A stretch of 40,266 nucleotides of DNA, taken from positions 1-40,266 of the forward strand of contig NZ_JOEA01000038.1 in assembly GCF_000719115.1 (NCBI RefSeq), written 5' to 3'. Below the pieces are notes generated by a model. It saw only the letters and a program-made list of their open reading frames with translations. It had not been told where the DNA came from and did not search any database. The stretch is from Lentzea albidocapillata. Its GTDB lineage: Bacteria; Actinomycetota; Actinomycetes; Mycobacteriales; Pseudonocardiaceae. Made by a program: the position numbers and the translations under genes. Shown one piece after another: positions 23,525 to 31,691 of the stretch; position 1 is the first letter of the stretch; each line of letters starts with the position of its first letter.

Positions 23525-24400
23525 CTACAGCTCGATCACCGTGCCGTCCAACGGCACCTCGACCCCGGCCTCGCGCAACTTCGCCGACTCCGGCGACGAG
23601 GGGTCGAGCACGGGGTTGGTGTTGTTGAGGTGCGTGTAGATCCGCCGCACCCCCGGAAACCGCCGCAGCTCGGGCAGGCTCGCCGTGATCGGCAGGTGGC
23701 CCATCGCGGCCTGCCCGGACGAGCTGCCGGTCGCCGAACCCATCTCCGAGGCCGCGTAGAAGGTGCCGTCGAGCAGCAGGCAGTCGGCCCCGGCCACCAC
23801 CTCGTCGAAGCCGGCGGGCCACGACGCCAGGCAGGGCGCGTAGACCAGCACGCCACCGGAAACGGGATCCTCGAAACGGTAGGCGACCACCCAATGGCCA
23901 TCCACAGTGGACGAACGGGCGTACTTCGGGCGCTTGCCGCTGATCGGGATCGCCGAGACCCGCAGGCCTCCCAGGTCGAAAGGCTGGTCGACCTGACGCC
24001 ACGCCACCGGTGCGTAGCCGTCGATCACGGTGCGCAGGTCGAACTGGTCCTTCAACGCGTGCAGGACCGTGTCCGGCGCCCACACCGTCAGGCCCGCGCC
24101 GCCCCGCAACGTCAGAAGCCCCAGCGTGTGGTCGAGCTCGGCGTCCGTGAACAGAGCACCGCGCAACGGGGTGTCGCGCGCTCCAGGACCAGGGTTCAAC
24201 AACGAACACGAGGCGATCTGCGTCCGGATGTCCGGGGAAGCGTTGACCAGCCACCAGTCGGTGCCGTTGCCGCTGATCGCCAGGCAGTCCTGGGATCGCG
24301 AGGGCAACTCGCCGGAACGAGCGCGCACGCACAGGGGGCACGCGCAGTTCCACTGCGGGAAACCGCCACCTGCCGTCGTGCCGAGCAGGACCGCCTTCAC
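23525..24400 (-). CDS. pqqB: PQQ biosynthesis protein PqqB
   Basis: This 291-residue metallo-beta-lactamase-fold protein starts at a GTG overlapping the pqqE stop (GTGA). The N-terminus is typical of PqqB: MKAVLLGTTAGGGFPQWNC, with a Cys-x-Cys-x2-Cys zinc cluster in NCACPLC. ALFTDAELDHTLGLL provides the Asp-His metal-site region, and THLNNTNPVLD lies near the end. PqqB is needed for late PQQ synthesis and has been linked to oxidation of the PqqA-derived intermediate. It is the last gene of pqqACDEB. The usual length is about 300 residues, so it is complete. Confidence 0.95.
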   Translation of the reverse strand: MKAVLLGTTAGGGFPQWNCACPLCVRARSGELPSRSQDCLAISGNGTDWWLVNASPDIRTQIASCSLLNPGPGARDTPLRGALFTDAELDHTLGLLTLRGGAGLTVWAPDTVLHALKDQFDLRTVIDGYAPVAWRQVDQPFDLGGLRVSAIPISGKRPKYARSSTVDGHWVVAYRFEDPVSGGVLVYAPCLASWPAGFDEVVAGADCLLLDGTFYAASEMGSATGSSSGQAAMGHLPITASLPELRRFPGVRRIYTHLNNTNPVLDPSSPESAKLREAGVEVPLDGTVIEL

Positions 24401-25476
24401 CGCATCTTCCTCATCGCCATCGCGGGAACCTCGGACGGCGCCATCTCGGTCTCCAGGATCAGGTCCACAGTGGACCGCGCGGGCGACAGGGAACAGACGG
24501 GATCGGTCGCGGCGGCGTCGCCCGTCAGCTGGAACGCCTGGCAGCGGCACCCACCGAAGTCGATCTCCTTGCGCGGGCACGAGCGGCACGGGTCCTGCAT
24601 CCACTCGAAGCCGCGGAAGGCGTTGAACGACGGCGAGTGGTGCCAGATCTCGTGCAACGAGGAGTCGCGCACGTTCTCGATCTCCAGCGACGAGATCACC
24701 GTGGCGGCGGGACAGGGGAGCACGTCACCGTTCGGTGCCACCGTCAACTGCCGTGCGCCCCACCCGTACATGCAGGGTTTCGGGTGGGCCTCGTGGTAGT
24801 CCGCGATGACGTAGACGATCTCCATCCGGCCGCGCAGACGGTCCTGCGCCGCGGCCACGATCGGGTCGGCGACGGCGAGCTGGGCGCGGGTCGGCAGCAG
24901 CACCGCGCGGTTGCGCAGCGCCCAGCCGTAGTACTGGGTGTTGGCGAGCTCCAGGCGCTCGGCACCCATCTGCTCCGCCATCGCGATGATGCCGGCGATG
25001 TTGTCGAGGTTCTGCCGGTGCAGCACGGTGTTGACCGTCAGCGGCAAGCCCTCGTCGAGCACAAAAGAAGCAGCCTCCACCTTCCGGTCGAACGCCTTGA
25101 TGCCCGCGATCCTGTCGTTTCCGGAACGAGTCGCGTCCTGCAGGGAGAGCTGCACGTGATCGACACCCACGGAAGCCAGCGAACGCAACCGGTCGCGCGA
25201 GAGACCGACCCCCGACGTGACCAGGTTGACGTAGCAGCCGAGGCTGTTCGCGTGCGCCACGAGCTCGGGCAGATCGGGCCGCAGCAACGGTTCGCCGCCG
25301 GACAGGTGGATCTGCAACGCACCCAGGGCGCGGGCCTGGTCGAACACGCGCCGCCAGTCCTCGGTCGACAGTTCGGCGTCGCGGCGGACCAGCTCCAGCG
25401 GGTTCGAGCAGTAGCCGCACTGCAACGGACACCGGTGCGTCAGCTCGGCCAGCAGGCCGAAAGGCGCCTCAGCCAT
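24397..25476 (-). CDS. pqqE: PqqA peptide cyclase PqqE (radical SAM/SPASM)
   Basis: This 359-residue protein starts at ATG 25476, overlapping pqqD by 8 bp. The radical-SAM cluster motif is Cys16-x3-Cys20-x2-Cys23 (LTHRCPLQCGYCSNP), followed by IHLSGGEPLLRPDL. The C-terminal SPASM region has multiple Cys, in PNGDVLPCPAA, DPCRSCPRKEIDFGGCRCQ and DPVCSLSP, for the auxiliary iron-sulfur clusters. PqqE forms the Glu-Tyr carbon-carbon crosslink in PqqA, the first step of PQQ synthesis, with PqqD presenting the peptide. Length and motifs are complete. Confidence 0.97.
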   Translation of the reverse strand: MAEAPFGLLAELTHRCPLQCGYCSNPLELVRRDAELSTEDWRRVFDQARALGALQIHLSGGEPLLRPDLPELVAHANSLGCYVNLVTSGVGLSRDRLRSLASVGVDHVQLSLQDATRSGNDRIAGIKAFDRKVEAASFVLDEGLPLTVNTVLHRQNLDNIAGIIAMAEQMGAERLELANTQYYGWALRNRAVLLPTRAQLAVADPIVAAAQDRLRGRMEIVYVIADYHEAHPKPCMYGWGARQLTVAPNGDVLPCPAATVISSLEIENVRDSSLHEIWHHSPSFNAFRGFEWMQDPCRSCPRKEIDFGGCRCQAFQLTGDAAATDPVCSLSPARSTVDLILETEMAPSEVPAMAMRKMR

Positions 25477-25747
25477 CAACGTCCACCACCCTTCGTTCGA
25501 CCATGCGGGCGACCAGCGAAGCGATGTCCTCGGGCTCGACACCGTCGTACTCGTCGGCCAGCACCACGGCGATGTCGCCGACGGATCGAACGCCGTCACA
25601 AAGCGCCACAACGGAAGCCGCGGTCTCGTTCAGCACCAGCACCCCCTCGGGGAACAGGACCACGTGCGCGGAACGGATCTGGTCGTAGGCGCACTTCACA
25701 CCGCGCCGGATCCGCGGCACGGCGTCCAGCTCGACGGCCGGTGTCAC
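25469..25747 (-). CDS. pqqD: PqqA-binding chaperone PqqD
   Basis: This 92-residue RiPP recognition element protein starts at a GTG overlapping the pqqC stop (GTGA). It shows the conserved PqqD pattern: PRIRRGVKCAYDQIRSAHVV, LFPEGVLVLNETAASVVALC and a helical tail. It binds the PqqA precursor and delivers it to PqqE. The 8-bp overlap with pqqE suggests tight co-translation of the two partners. Confidence 0.95.
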   Translation of the reverse strand: MTPAVELDAVPRIRRGVKCAYDQIRSAHVVLFPEGVLVLNETAASVVALCDGVRSVGDIAVVLADEYDGVEPEDIASLVARMVERRVVDVDG

Positions 25748-26439
25748 GGCCTGCCCTTGCCCGAGTAGTAGTCGACGGCGTCCAGCACGGCCCGCAGCAC
25801 GTCACATTTGAACGACAGCGCGGACACCGCGGCCAGCTGCTGCTCGCGGGTGACCGAGTGCTCGACCACGATGTCCAAAGTGGCCTGTCCTTCACCGGCG
25901 ACGGCCTGGATCCGGTCGGTGAAGTAGGCGAAGCCCTCCTCGGCGATCCACGGGTACTGCTCCCGCAACGCCGTCAAACGCTTGCGCATCAACGCACCCG
26001 AGAACATCTCGGTGAGACCGGAAGCGATCCCGACCACCCACGGTTGGGTGCGCGCGAAGTTCACGTAGGCGTCGACGGCGAAGCGCGTGCCGGGCAGCAC
26101 GTGACGTTCGTCGAGCACCTCCTCCCGCGTCAGCCCGACGGCCTCCGCGAGGCGGATCCAGTTCTCCGCGCCGCCCTCGCCCGGCCGTGTGCCGTCGTGC
26201 CAGACGATCCGCTCGCGCCACTGGCGCCGAATTTCCGGCGACGGGCAGTTGGAGAGGATCGCGGCGTCCTTCTGGGCGATGCAACGCTGGTAGTACCAGC
26301 GGTTCGCGGCCCACGCCTGCAGCTCGTGCTTGCTCAACTGGCCGGCGTGCATGCGCAGGTGGAACGGGTGGCTGTCCCAGTACCGGGGGGCGAGGGCGCG
26401 CAGCTCGGCGACGAACTCCGCGGGGGCGACGGCAGACAT
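25744..26439 (-). CDS. pqqC: Pyrroloquinoline-quinone synthase PqqC
   Basis: This 231-residue all-helical oxidase carries out the last step of PQQ formation, the cofactor-free ring closure and eight-electron oxidation. The conserved stretches are present: RYWDSHPFHLRMHAGQLSK, WAANRWYYQRCIAQKDAAIL, RIVWHDGTRPGEGGAENWIR and FAYFTDRI. The ATG at 26439 is preceded by GGAGGAG. In-frame codons upstream belong to the pqqA-pqqC gap and are not coding. The gap to pqqA is 77 bp. Confidence 0.96.
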   Translation of the reverse strand: MSAVAPAEFVAELRALAPRYWDSHPFHLRMHAGQLSKHELQAWAANRWYYQRCIAQKDAAILSNCPSPEIRRQWRERIVWHDGTRPGEGGAENWIRLAEAVGLTREEVLDERHVLPGTRFAVDAYVNFARTQPWVVGIASGLTEMFSGALMRKRLTALREQYPWIAEEGFAYFTDRIQAVAGEGQATLDIVVEHSVTREQQLAAVSALSFKCDVLRAVLDAVDYYSGKGRP

Positions 26440-26516
26440 GGGCGAGAACTCCTCCGGGAACGCGCGGGGCCGGAGTTCCCGGCAGCCTGCCAGGAACCCC
26501 GGCGCGATGCCTGACG

Positions 26517-26639
26517 TCAGCTGCGGGCCGCGTAGGCGGTGACCTCCATCGGCGTCTCGAAATCGCGGAAGTCGGGCTTGACCCACTCGCGCCTGACCTC
26601 GGGCAGCTTCGTCTCGGTGGTGGTGACGGCAACGTTCAT
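26517..26639 (-). CDS. pqqA: PQQ precursor peptide PqqA
   Basis: This 40-residue peptide starts at ATG 26639 with GAGGAG upstream. The C-terminal core has the invariant Glu-x3-Tyr pair (Glu32 and Tyr36 in PMEVTAY) whose side chains become PQQ. The upstream region (REWVKPDFRDFETP) matches the PqqA leader, and the sequence W-x-KP-F is typical. It is a little longer at its N-terminus than the 24-residue classical PqqA. It is the first gene of the operon, consistent with the substrate being made in excess. Confidence 0.95.
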   Translation of the reverse strand: MNVAVTTTETKLPEVRREWVKPDFRDFETPMEVTAYAARS

Positions 26640-26931
26640 GGCGCAACTCCTCGGGTGTCCGGCCCGCATGCCCGCGTGGGCGTGCAAGCGCTTTCCGTTG
26701 GGGGCGCGGCGGCGTCCCAACGGTAGGTGGTCAGGGCATCCACGGTCTAGACCGTACAGAAAGTGACCTGAAGTCATCGGAGCGATGCCGTCCCGTTTCA
26801 CCCGCCCGGAGGCTGGGAATACCGGGACCTCCGACGACTGTTGCGGGTGCGTGCGATCTGTGATTGCGTAAACACGCCCTGCAAGGCCGCCGCCGCAGAC
26901 CCCTCACGAGCGGACCCGAAGGAGAGCACAC
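26640..26931. promoter_or_regulatory. Divergent promoter region between pqqA and the sugar dehydrogenase gene
   Basis: These 292 bp separate the pqq operon (minus) from the dehydrogenase gene (plus) and must carry both promoters. The part near 26840-26880 is relatively A/T-rich (gatctgtgattgcgtaaacacg) and may hold a plus-strand -10. A purine-rich RBS (gaaggagagc) precedes 26932. I see no clear operator or riboswitch. Confidence 0.5.
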
Positions 26932-27966
26932 ATGCGTGCTCGTCGTATCGCAGCAGCGGCAGCCTGCACTGCCATGGCCGCGACCCTCTGCGCGATGCCC
27001 GTATCGGCACAGGATGATCCCTCCGTCCTCGCCGAACGGACACTCGCCACGAAGCTGGACATCCCGTGGGACATCGAGTTCCTGCCGGACGGCAGCGGCA
27101 TCTTCACCGAGCGGGACACCAGGAAGATCAAGAAGATCAAGGGCACCACCGTCACCGACCTGGACACGGTGGAACAGGCCCAGACGACCGGCGGTGAGGG
27201 CGGGCTGCTCGGCCTCGCCGTGTCGAAGAGCTTCGCGACCGACAACTCGGTCTTCATCTACTACTCGACGGCGAGCGACAACCGCGTCGCCAAGCTCCAG
27301 CTCGGTGGCACGCCGCAGCCGATCGTCACCGGGATCCCCAAGAACCGCTACCACAACGGCGGCGGGCTCGAGTGGGGCCCGGACGGCTTCCTGTGGGCCA
27401 CCACGGGTGACGGCCAGAACACCGGCACCGCGCAGAACTGGAACTCGTTGGGCGGCAAGGTCCTGCGCTTCGACGCGGCGGGCAAGCCCGCTGCCGGCAA
27501 CCCTCGCGCCGGCAGCGTCGTCTACTCGATCGGTCACCGCAACGTCCAGGGCATCACGTGGATCGGCAACACCGCGTACGCCACCGAGTTCGGCAACAGC
27601 AGGACCGACGAGATCAACCGGATCGAGGCCGGCAAGAACTACGGCTGGCCGACGTGTGAAGGCAACTGCAACACCGCGGGCATGACCAACCCGGTCAAGA
27701 CGTGGTCCACCAGCCAGGCCGGTCCGACCGGCATCGCCTTCTACAAGAACGCCCTGTACGTCGGCGCCGTCACCGGCAGGCGCGTGTGGAAGATCCCGGT
27801 GAGCGGCACCACGCTCGGCACCCCGCAGGCGATGTTCACGAGCTACGGCCGCGTGCGCGCGGTGGCTCCGGCGCCGGACGGCACGCTGTGGCTGGGCACG
27901 TCGAACCAGGACGCCAACGGCTCACCGGGCGCGAACGACGACCGGATCATCTCCACCGACGGCTAG
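26932..27966 (+). CDS. Secreted PQQ-dependent sugar dehydrogenase (soluble GDH-like)
   Basis: This 344-residue protein has a signal peptide at residues 1-26 (AMPVSA before QDD). It is then a six-bladed propeller of the glucose/sorbosone dehydrogenase family. Typical stretches are LDIPWDIEFLPDG, GGEGGLLGLAV, RYHNGGGLEWGPDGFLW with the catalytic-type His141, SIGHRNVQGI, TEFGNSRTDEINRIEAGKNY and the following GWPTCEGNC. Soluble GDHs hold PQQ and oxidise aldoses outside the membrane. The divergent pqq operon would supply the cofactor. The C-terminus (DDRIISTDG) ends within a long inverted repeat and lacks the last beta-strand often present, so the final residues may have been trimmed. Confidence 0.9.
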   Translation: MRARRIAAAAACTAMAATLCAMPVSAQDDPSVLAERTLATKLDIPWDIEFLPDGSGIFTERDTRKIKKIKGTTVTDLDTVEQAQTTGGEGGLLGLAVSKSFATDNSVFIYYSTASDNRVAKLQLGGTPQPIVTGIPKNRYHNGGGLEWGPDGFLWATTGDGQNTGTAQNWNSLGGKVLRFDAAGKPAAGNPRAGSVVYSIGHRNVQGITWIGNTAYATEFGNSRTDEINRIEAGKNYGWPTCEGNCNTAGMTNPVKTWSTSQAGPTGIAFYKNALYVGAVTGRRVWKIPVSGTTLGTPQAMFTSYGRVRAVAPAPDGTLWLGTSNQDANGSPGANDDRIISTDG

Positions 27967-28066
27967 TGGTGTGGCCCGGGACGTTGCCGGGGGAATTCGG
28001 GGGCGGCGCCGCGAGGTGCCCTGCTGAGCGTGGATTACCTCGCCGACGTTCCGGGTCGCGCCACTA
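27964..28066. terminator. Long imperfect inverted repeat between convergent genes
   Basis: The arms 27964-27984 and 28046-28066 match in 17 of 21 positions as inverted repeats, with termini tagtgg and ccacta, and enclose about 60 bp. They begin at the stop codon of the dehydrogenase gene and end 1 bp before that of the deacetylase gene. It may be a bidirectional terminator or a small MITE-like insertion; there is no clear target duplication. Confidence 0.5.
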
Positions 28067-28067
28067 G

Positions 28068-29237
28068 TCACCAGTTGCGGGCAGCGGGCATCCGGCGGAG
28101 CTGGTCCAGCACCGCCGGATCCTGCAGCTGCATCCACTGGATCACCTCGGTGTAGGTGGCGCACACCGTCTCCGGCTTGTCGCACACGTACTCCATGAAC
28201 TGCTCCATCGCCGTCGAGAACGCGTTGCCGTTCCACTCGTTGAAGTGGTTGCCGACGACGATCGGCGCGCGGTTGCCGTTCAACGCGGCCTGGTGCACCG
28301 ACTTGTAGGTGTCGAGGACGATCTGGGTGAAGTCCGCGGCGCGCCAGGGTTCGTCCTTCGCCTGGTTGAGCGAGTACCAGAGATTGAAGTCCATCATGAC
28401 GACCTGCTTGCCCAGCGCCGGAACGCGCACCTCGGGCATCGGGAACTCGTACAGTCCGTTCTGGACGGTCGGCCACTGCACGCCGAGCGCGACCTTGCTG
28501 GTGTCGTAGACGAGGCCGTTCGCGGCCATCGCCGGGAAAGCCTGGTCCCAGTTGCCTTCCAGGCACGGCGTCCGTCCACCCCGGACGGCGTCGGCCGGCA
28601 GGTTGAGCCCGGCGGCGCGCGCCTTGTCGACGATCTGCTTGAACTGGGCGAGCTCGGCGTTCCAGGCCGCGGTGTCCCACTTGTCGACCGAGGGCTGGCT
28701 GCCGCTGGTGCAGAAGTGGCCGTTGTAGTGCGTGCCGATCTCGTGGCCGTCGGCGATCACCTGGTTCAGGTAAGCGATCCGGGCCGCGACGTCCTGCCGG
28801 GTGCCGCCGAACGAGATGTCGGACAGGCCGCGCTTGAGGCCCGCCGGCGGCTGGTACTGGTTCTTGTCCGGGTCCGCCAGCATGTAGACGCCGGACAGCA
28901 GACCCGTCACGTGCGCGTTCTTGGCCTTCGCGATCGGCAGGACCTTGTCCCAGTGCTGCTTCGACACCGCGCCGTCGAACGAGAAGAGCACGAACTGCGG
29001 CGGCTTCTCACCCGGCGTCAGCTTGTGCATCCACGGCTGCTTCTGGACCTGCTCGGGTGTGGGCGCCGGGACCGTCGGCGTCGGTCCCGCGTCCTTGGGA
29101 GCGGGCAGCCGCGGTGCCATCGGCAACGGGCCGGTGTCCGCCTGGTTCGCCGGGCCCTCGTGCGACCCCAGCGTCATCACCAGTGCCAGAACCAGTCCCA
29201 GAGCAAGGCCCGTGGTCAACCATCCCCACCGTTTCAC
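28068..29237 (-). CDS. Membrane-anchored polysaccharide deacetylase-like protein
   Basis: This 389-residue protein has an N-terminal membrane anchor (residues 5-25: GWLTTGLALGLVLALVMTLG) and a Pro-rich linker (30-65). A NodB-type domain follows: FVLFSFDGAVSK, DGHEIGTHYNGHFC with the metal-type His pair, VRGGRTPCLEGN, and late VVGNHFNEWNG. The first motif has Asp in FSFDG where canonical enzymes have TFDDG, so metal binding may be altered. It probably acts outside the membrane on wall or capsule glycans. The GTG start has only a weak RBS. It lies 52 bp downstream of the sortase gene. Confidence 0.82.
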   Translation of the reverse strand: MKRWGWLTTGLALGLVLALVMTLGSHEGPANQADTGPLPMAPRLPAPKDAGPTPTVPAPTPEQVQKQPWMHKLTPGEKPPQFVLFSFDGAVSKQHWDKVLPIAKAKNAHVTGLLSGVYMLADPDKNQYQPPAGLKRGLSDISFGGTRQDVAARIAYLNQVIADGHEIGTHYNGHFCTSGSQPSVDKWDTAAWNAELAQFKQIVDKARAAGLNLPADAVRGGRTPCLEGNWDQAFPAMAANGLVYDTSKVALGVQWPTVQNGLYEFPMPEVRVPALGKQVVMMDFNLWYSLNQAKDEPWRAADFTQIVLDTYKSVHQAALNGNRAPIVVGNHFNEWNGNAFSTAMEQFMEYVCDKPETVCATYTEVIQWMQLQDPAVLDQLRRMPAARNW

Positions 29238-29289
29238 ACCTTAGGAGACGACTGATTACCCGAACGGGTTGCGCGAGGTGCGCGATTGG

Positions 29290-29988
29290 TTACTGAACGG
29301 GTTCGGCGATGACCACTCGGTTCGCCTCGTATCCCTGCTGACCGCCGACCCACGTGCCGCCACAGGTGACCAGCACCAGCCGGTGCGGCCCGCGCGGCCC
29401 GAAGAACTCGACGGCGCGTGCCGGGAGCTCTTCCTTGCGGATGGTCTCGATCTGCCTGATGCGGAACTTGAACTCCTTGCCCGCGCTGTCGGCGATCACG
29501 ACCTCACGGCCGTTCTGCGCCTGCCACAGCTCCGCGAACGGGCCCTTCGCGCCCTTCCAGTCGACGTGCCCGGCCAGCACCGTCGCACCCTCGGCGCCCG
29601 CGAGCTCGGTGCCCCACCAGGTCGCCTCGCCGATGCCGTCGGGCACCGGCAGCACGCCGTCCTCGACCTCCCTGCGCACCAGCGTCGCCGAACCGCCAGC
29701 GGGCAGCCGGACCGAGCCCGGACCGGCCTTGGGCGGCGCGGGCTGTTGCTGTTGCTGGGTGGGGTCGGCGGGCCTGGCGTTGGCCGTGTTCGCTCCGCCG
29801 ACCAACCCGGTGAGATCGGGACCGCGGCCGGTGCTCAGGCTGTCCGCGACCGGCCCCGGTCCCACCACCGGGATCTCGTCCGCGACCGCGCGTCCGGGGA
29901 GGACCACGGTCTCGGACGTGGTGACCAGCACGCTGGCGGCGGCCACACCCGCCACCAGCGCACCGGTCAGAAAAGCCTTGGGACTCAC
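29290..29988 (-). CDS. Class F sortase
   Basis: This 232-residue protein starts at GTG 29988, overlapping the upstream stop (GTGA). A signal/anchor helix (residues 5-24) is followed by a Pro/Gln-rich linker that includes a QQQQQ run. The sortase barrel has catalytic His141 in VLAGHVDWKG, Cys209 in LVTCGG and Arg224 in YEANRVV. The LVTC form (rather than TLxTC) and the Pro-rich linker are typical of the actinobacterial class F group. Translational coupling to the upstream surface-protein gene makes that protein its probable substrate. Confidence 0.92.
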   Translation of the reverse strand: MSPKAFLTGALVAGVAAASVLVTTSETVVLPGRAVADEIPVVGPGPVADSLSTGRGPDLTGLVGGANTANARPADPTQQQQQPAPPKAGPGSVRLPAGGSATLVRREVEDGVLPVPDGIGEATWWGTELAGAEGATVLAGHVDWKGAKGPFAELWQAQNGREVVIADSAGKEFKFRIRQIETIRKEELPARAVEFFGPRGPHRLVLVTCGGTWVGGQQGYEANRVVIAEPVQ

Positions 29989-31373
29989 TGCCTGCGCCAC
30001 ACCAGGAAGCCTGCCAGCGCTGCACCGAGCAGCACCAGGCCACCCACGGCAAGCATCAGTCCGGGACGCAGCTCCATGTCGAACGAGGCGGTGGCGACCG
30101 GCGTCTGGCCGTCCGCACCGGCGGGGATCGTGCTCGGCACGACCGGCTTGTTCGGCTTGTTCACCAGTTCGAGCGCGAGCGTCTGACCCGCCGCGAGCAT
30201 GCCGCACGCGGACGGCGGCGCCTTCGGGTCGAAGAACTCCTCATAACCCTTGGGAGCGGCCACCTCGACGAGGCAGATCTCCTGCGGGGTGCGCAGGTCC
30301 GGCACCTCGACCGTGCCGTCGGGGCCGGTCTGCAGCACCAGCGGCTTGCCGTCCGTGCCGACCAGGTCGGTGTCGTCCTGCTTCTTCGCCGCCGTCGTCT
30401 GGTCCTTGGCCGTGACGCGCAGCGCGACGCCCGGGATGGCCTTCTTCGTCTCGGAGTCGATCTTCGTGATCTTCACGGCGCCGGGAGCGGTCCTGGCCTG
30501 GCCGTTCGCGGCGGCGTTCAGCTTCTTCTCGCCGCCGGTCGTGACCATGCGCTGCATGTTCTCCGTCTGGATCGGGAAGTGCACGACGGGCCTGTCGGCG
30601 GGGGAGTCCGCGACGGCCGCGATCGAGGGCTTCGGACCGGTCGCGACAATCTTCACGGTCGCCGGCTGGCCGTCGGCGCCCGTGGTGGCCGTGCCGCTGG
30701 TCTTGCCGTCGGCCAGCGTGGCGTCGGTCAGGGTGAAGTTGATCGGCGCGTTCGTGACGCCCTTGTCGTTGGCCTTGACCAGCGCGAGCGTCCAGGTCGA
30801 CTCGGCGCCGATGATCAGCGGTTCCTTCGGCGCGGTGGCGCTGAGCGTCCACGGGCCGCGGTTGGTCTCGGCGTCGGCCTTCAGGCGCGCGACGGCGTCC
30901 ATGACCGGCGGAGCGAGCCGCGCGGCGTAGAAGGGCGCGTCGTAGGCGAGGAACTTCGGGTCGGTCGTGTCGAGCCGCACCGCGCCGTCGGGCACCGACG
31001 TCCAGCTGTGCAGCAGGTGCGCGAGGGCGGCGGCCTCCTCCGGCGACTTGGTCGTGGAGTAGCGCAGCAGCAGGTAGGAGATGTTCGCCGCGATGCCGGC
31101 GTCGAGCTTCTTGCCGGCCTTGGTCAGCAGTTCGTCGCCCTCGCGGTAACCGACACCGCTGTCCGGCGCGGGCAGCGCGTACTGCACGCACCACACCTGC
31201 CTGTCCTGCCAGATGTATGACCCGTGCCACTCGCTACCGGGTGTGGCGTTGGGCTGGAGCCCTGACGCGTTGTGGCCGATGCCCTTGACGCCGACCGCTG
31301 TCGCCGTCGCGGGAACGGTCAGGAGCGCGAGCCCCGAAACCATCGCCACGGCGGCCAGACGTTTCCAGCCCAT
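29985..31373 (-). CDS. Secreted surface protein with SpaA-like domain and C-terminal anchor
   Basis: This 462-residue protein has a signal peptide at 1-26. The first domain (about 30-170) includes VWCVQYALPAP, a context resembling thioester-type adhesin domains, though the full Cys-Gln pair cannot be confirmed. An Ig-like domain (about 175-275) is followed by a SpaA/Cna-B-like domain (298-405: VKITKIDSETKKAIPGVALR, ICLVEVAAPKGYEEFFDP). A TM helix at 438-458 (LMLAVGGLVLLGAALAGFLV) precedes the positively charged tail WRRQ. This is the layout of a wall-anchored protein, but no standard LPxTG is present; VPSTIPAG (412-419) is the nearest candidate. The start ATG 31373 has AGAGGGGAT upstream. Confidence 0.8.
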   Translation of the reverse strand: MGWKRLAAVAMVSGLALLTVPATATAVGVKGIGHNASGLQPNATPGSEWHGSYIWQDRQVWCVQYALPAPDSGVGYREGDELLTKAGKKLDAGIAANISYLLLRYSTTKSPEEAAALAHLLHSWTSVPDGAVRLDTTDPKFLAYDAPFYAARLAPPVMDAVARLKADAETNRGPWTLSATAPKEPLIIGAESTWTLALVKANDKGVTNAPINFTLTDATLADGKTSGTATTGADGQPATVKIVATGPKPSIAAVADSPADRPVVHFPIQTENMQRMVTTGGEKKLNAAANGQARTAPGAVKITKIDSETKKAIPGVALRVTAKDQTTAAKKQDDTDLVGTDGKPLVLQTGPDGTVEVPDLRTPQEICLVEVAAPKGYEEFFDPKAPPSACGMLAAGQTLALELVNKPNKPVVPSTIPAGADGQTPVATASFDMELRPGLMLAVGGLVLLGAALAGFLVWRRQ

Positions 31374-31691
31374 TTGGATCTTGATCCCCTCTGACCTGCG
31401 GATTATCCCGCGTGCGAGCTTGTCGGTCCCCCACACCGGGGACAACCGCCACGAGGGGGAAGTCTCCAGCTACTCTGGGTGTGAACGTGATCGGAATGTG
31501 ACGGGGCTTACTCACTTCGAGTGGGACACGCCGCGACACGCCGTAGTCGCATAACGCTCTGGAGTTGGCGCAGTATTTGCGCACGTGTGATCGTCGTCGG
31601 GGGTAAAGTCGCCTTTACCGATGGGGAACATGGCACCGAGCGTGCTCGTTGAACCCAGTGACGGCGTAAAGCAACGCCACAGGAGGATCAG
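31374..31691. other. Intergenic region upstream of two divergent genes
   Basis: These 318 bp separate the surface-protein operon (minus) from the Bax-inhibitor-1-like gene (plus). A 7-bp inverted repeat (ggtaaag, tcgc, ctttacc) lies at 31602-31619, about 70 bp before the plus-strand start, and a 5-bp one (gcgca...tgcgc) near 31568-31583. Both are possible operator or promoter elements. The RBS aggagga precedes GTG 31692. I see no gene here. Confidence 0.45.

Noticed and set aside
22865..24799. 644-codon plus-strand frame opposite the PucR and pqqB/pqqE genes
   Set aside because: The Arg/His/Gln-rich product has no domain, and the minus-strand genes are unambiguous.
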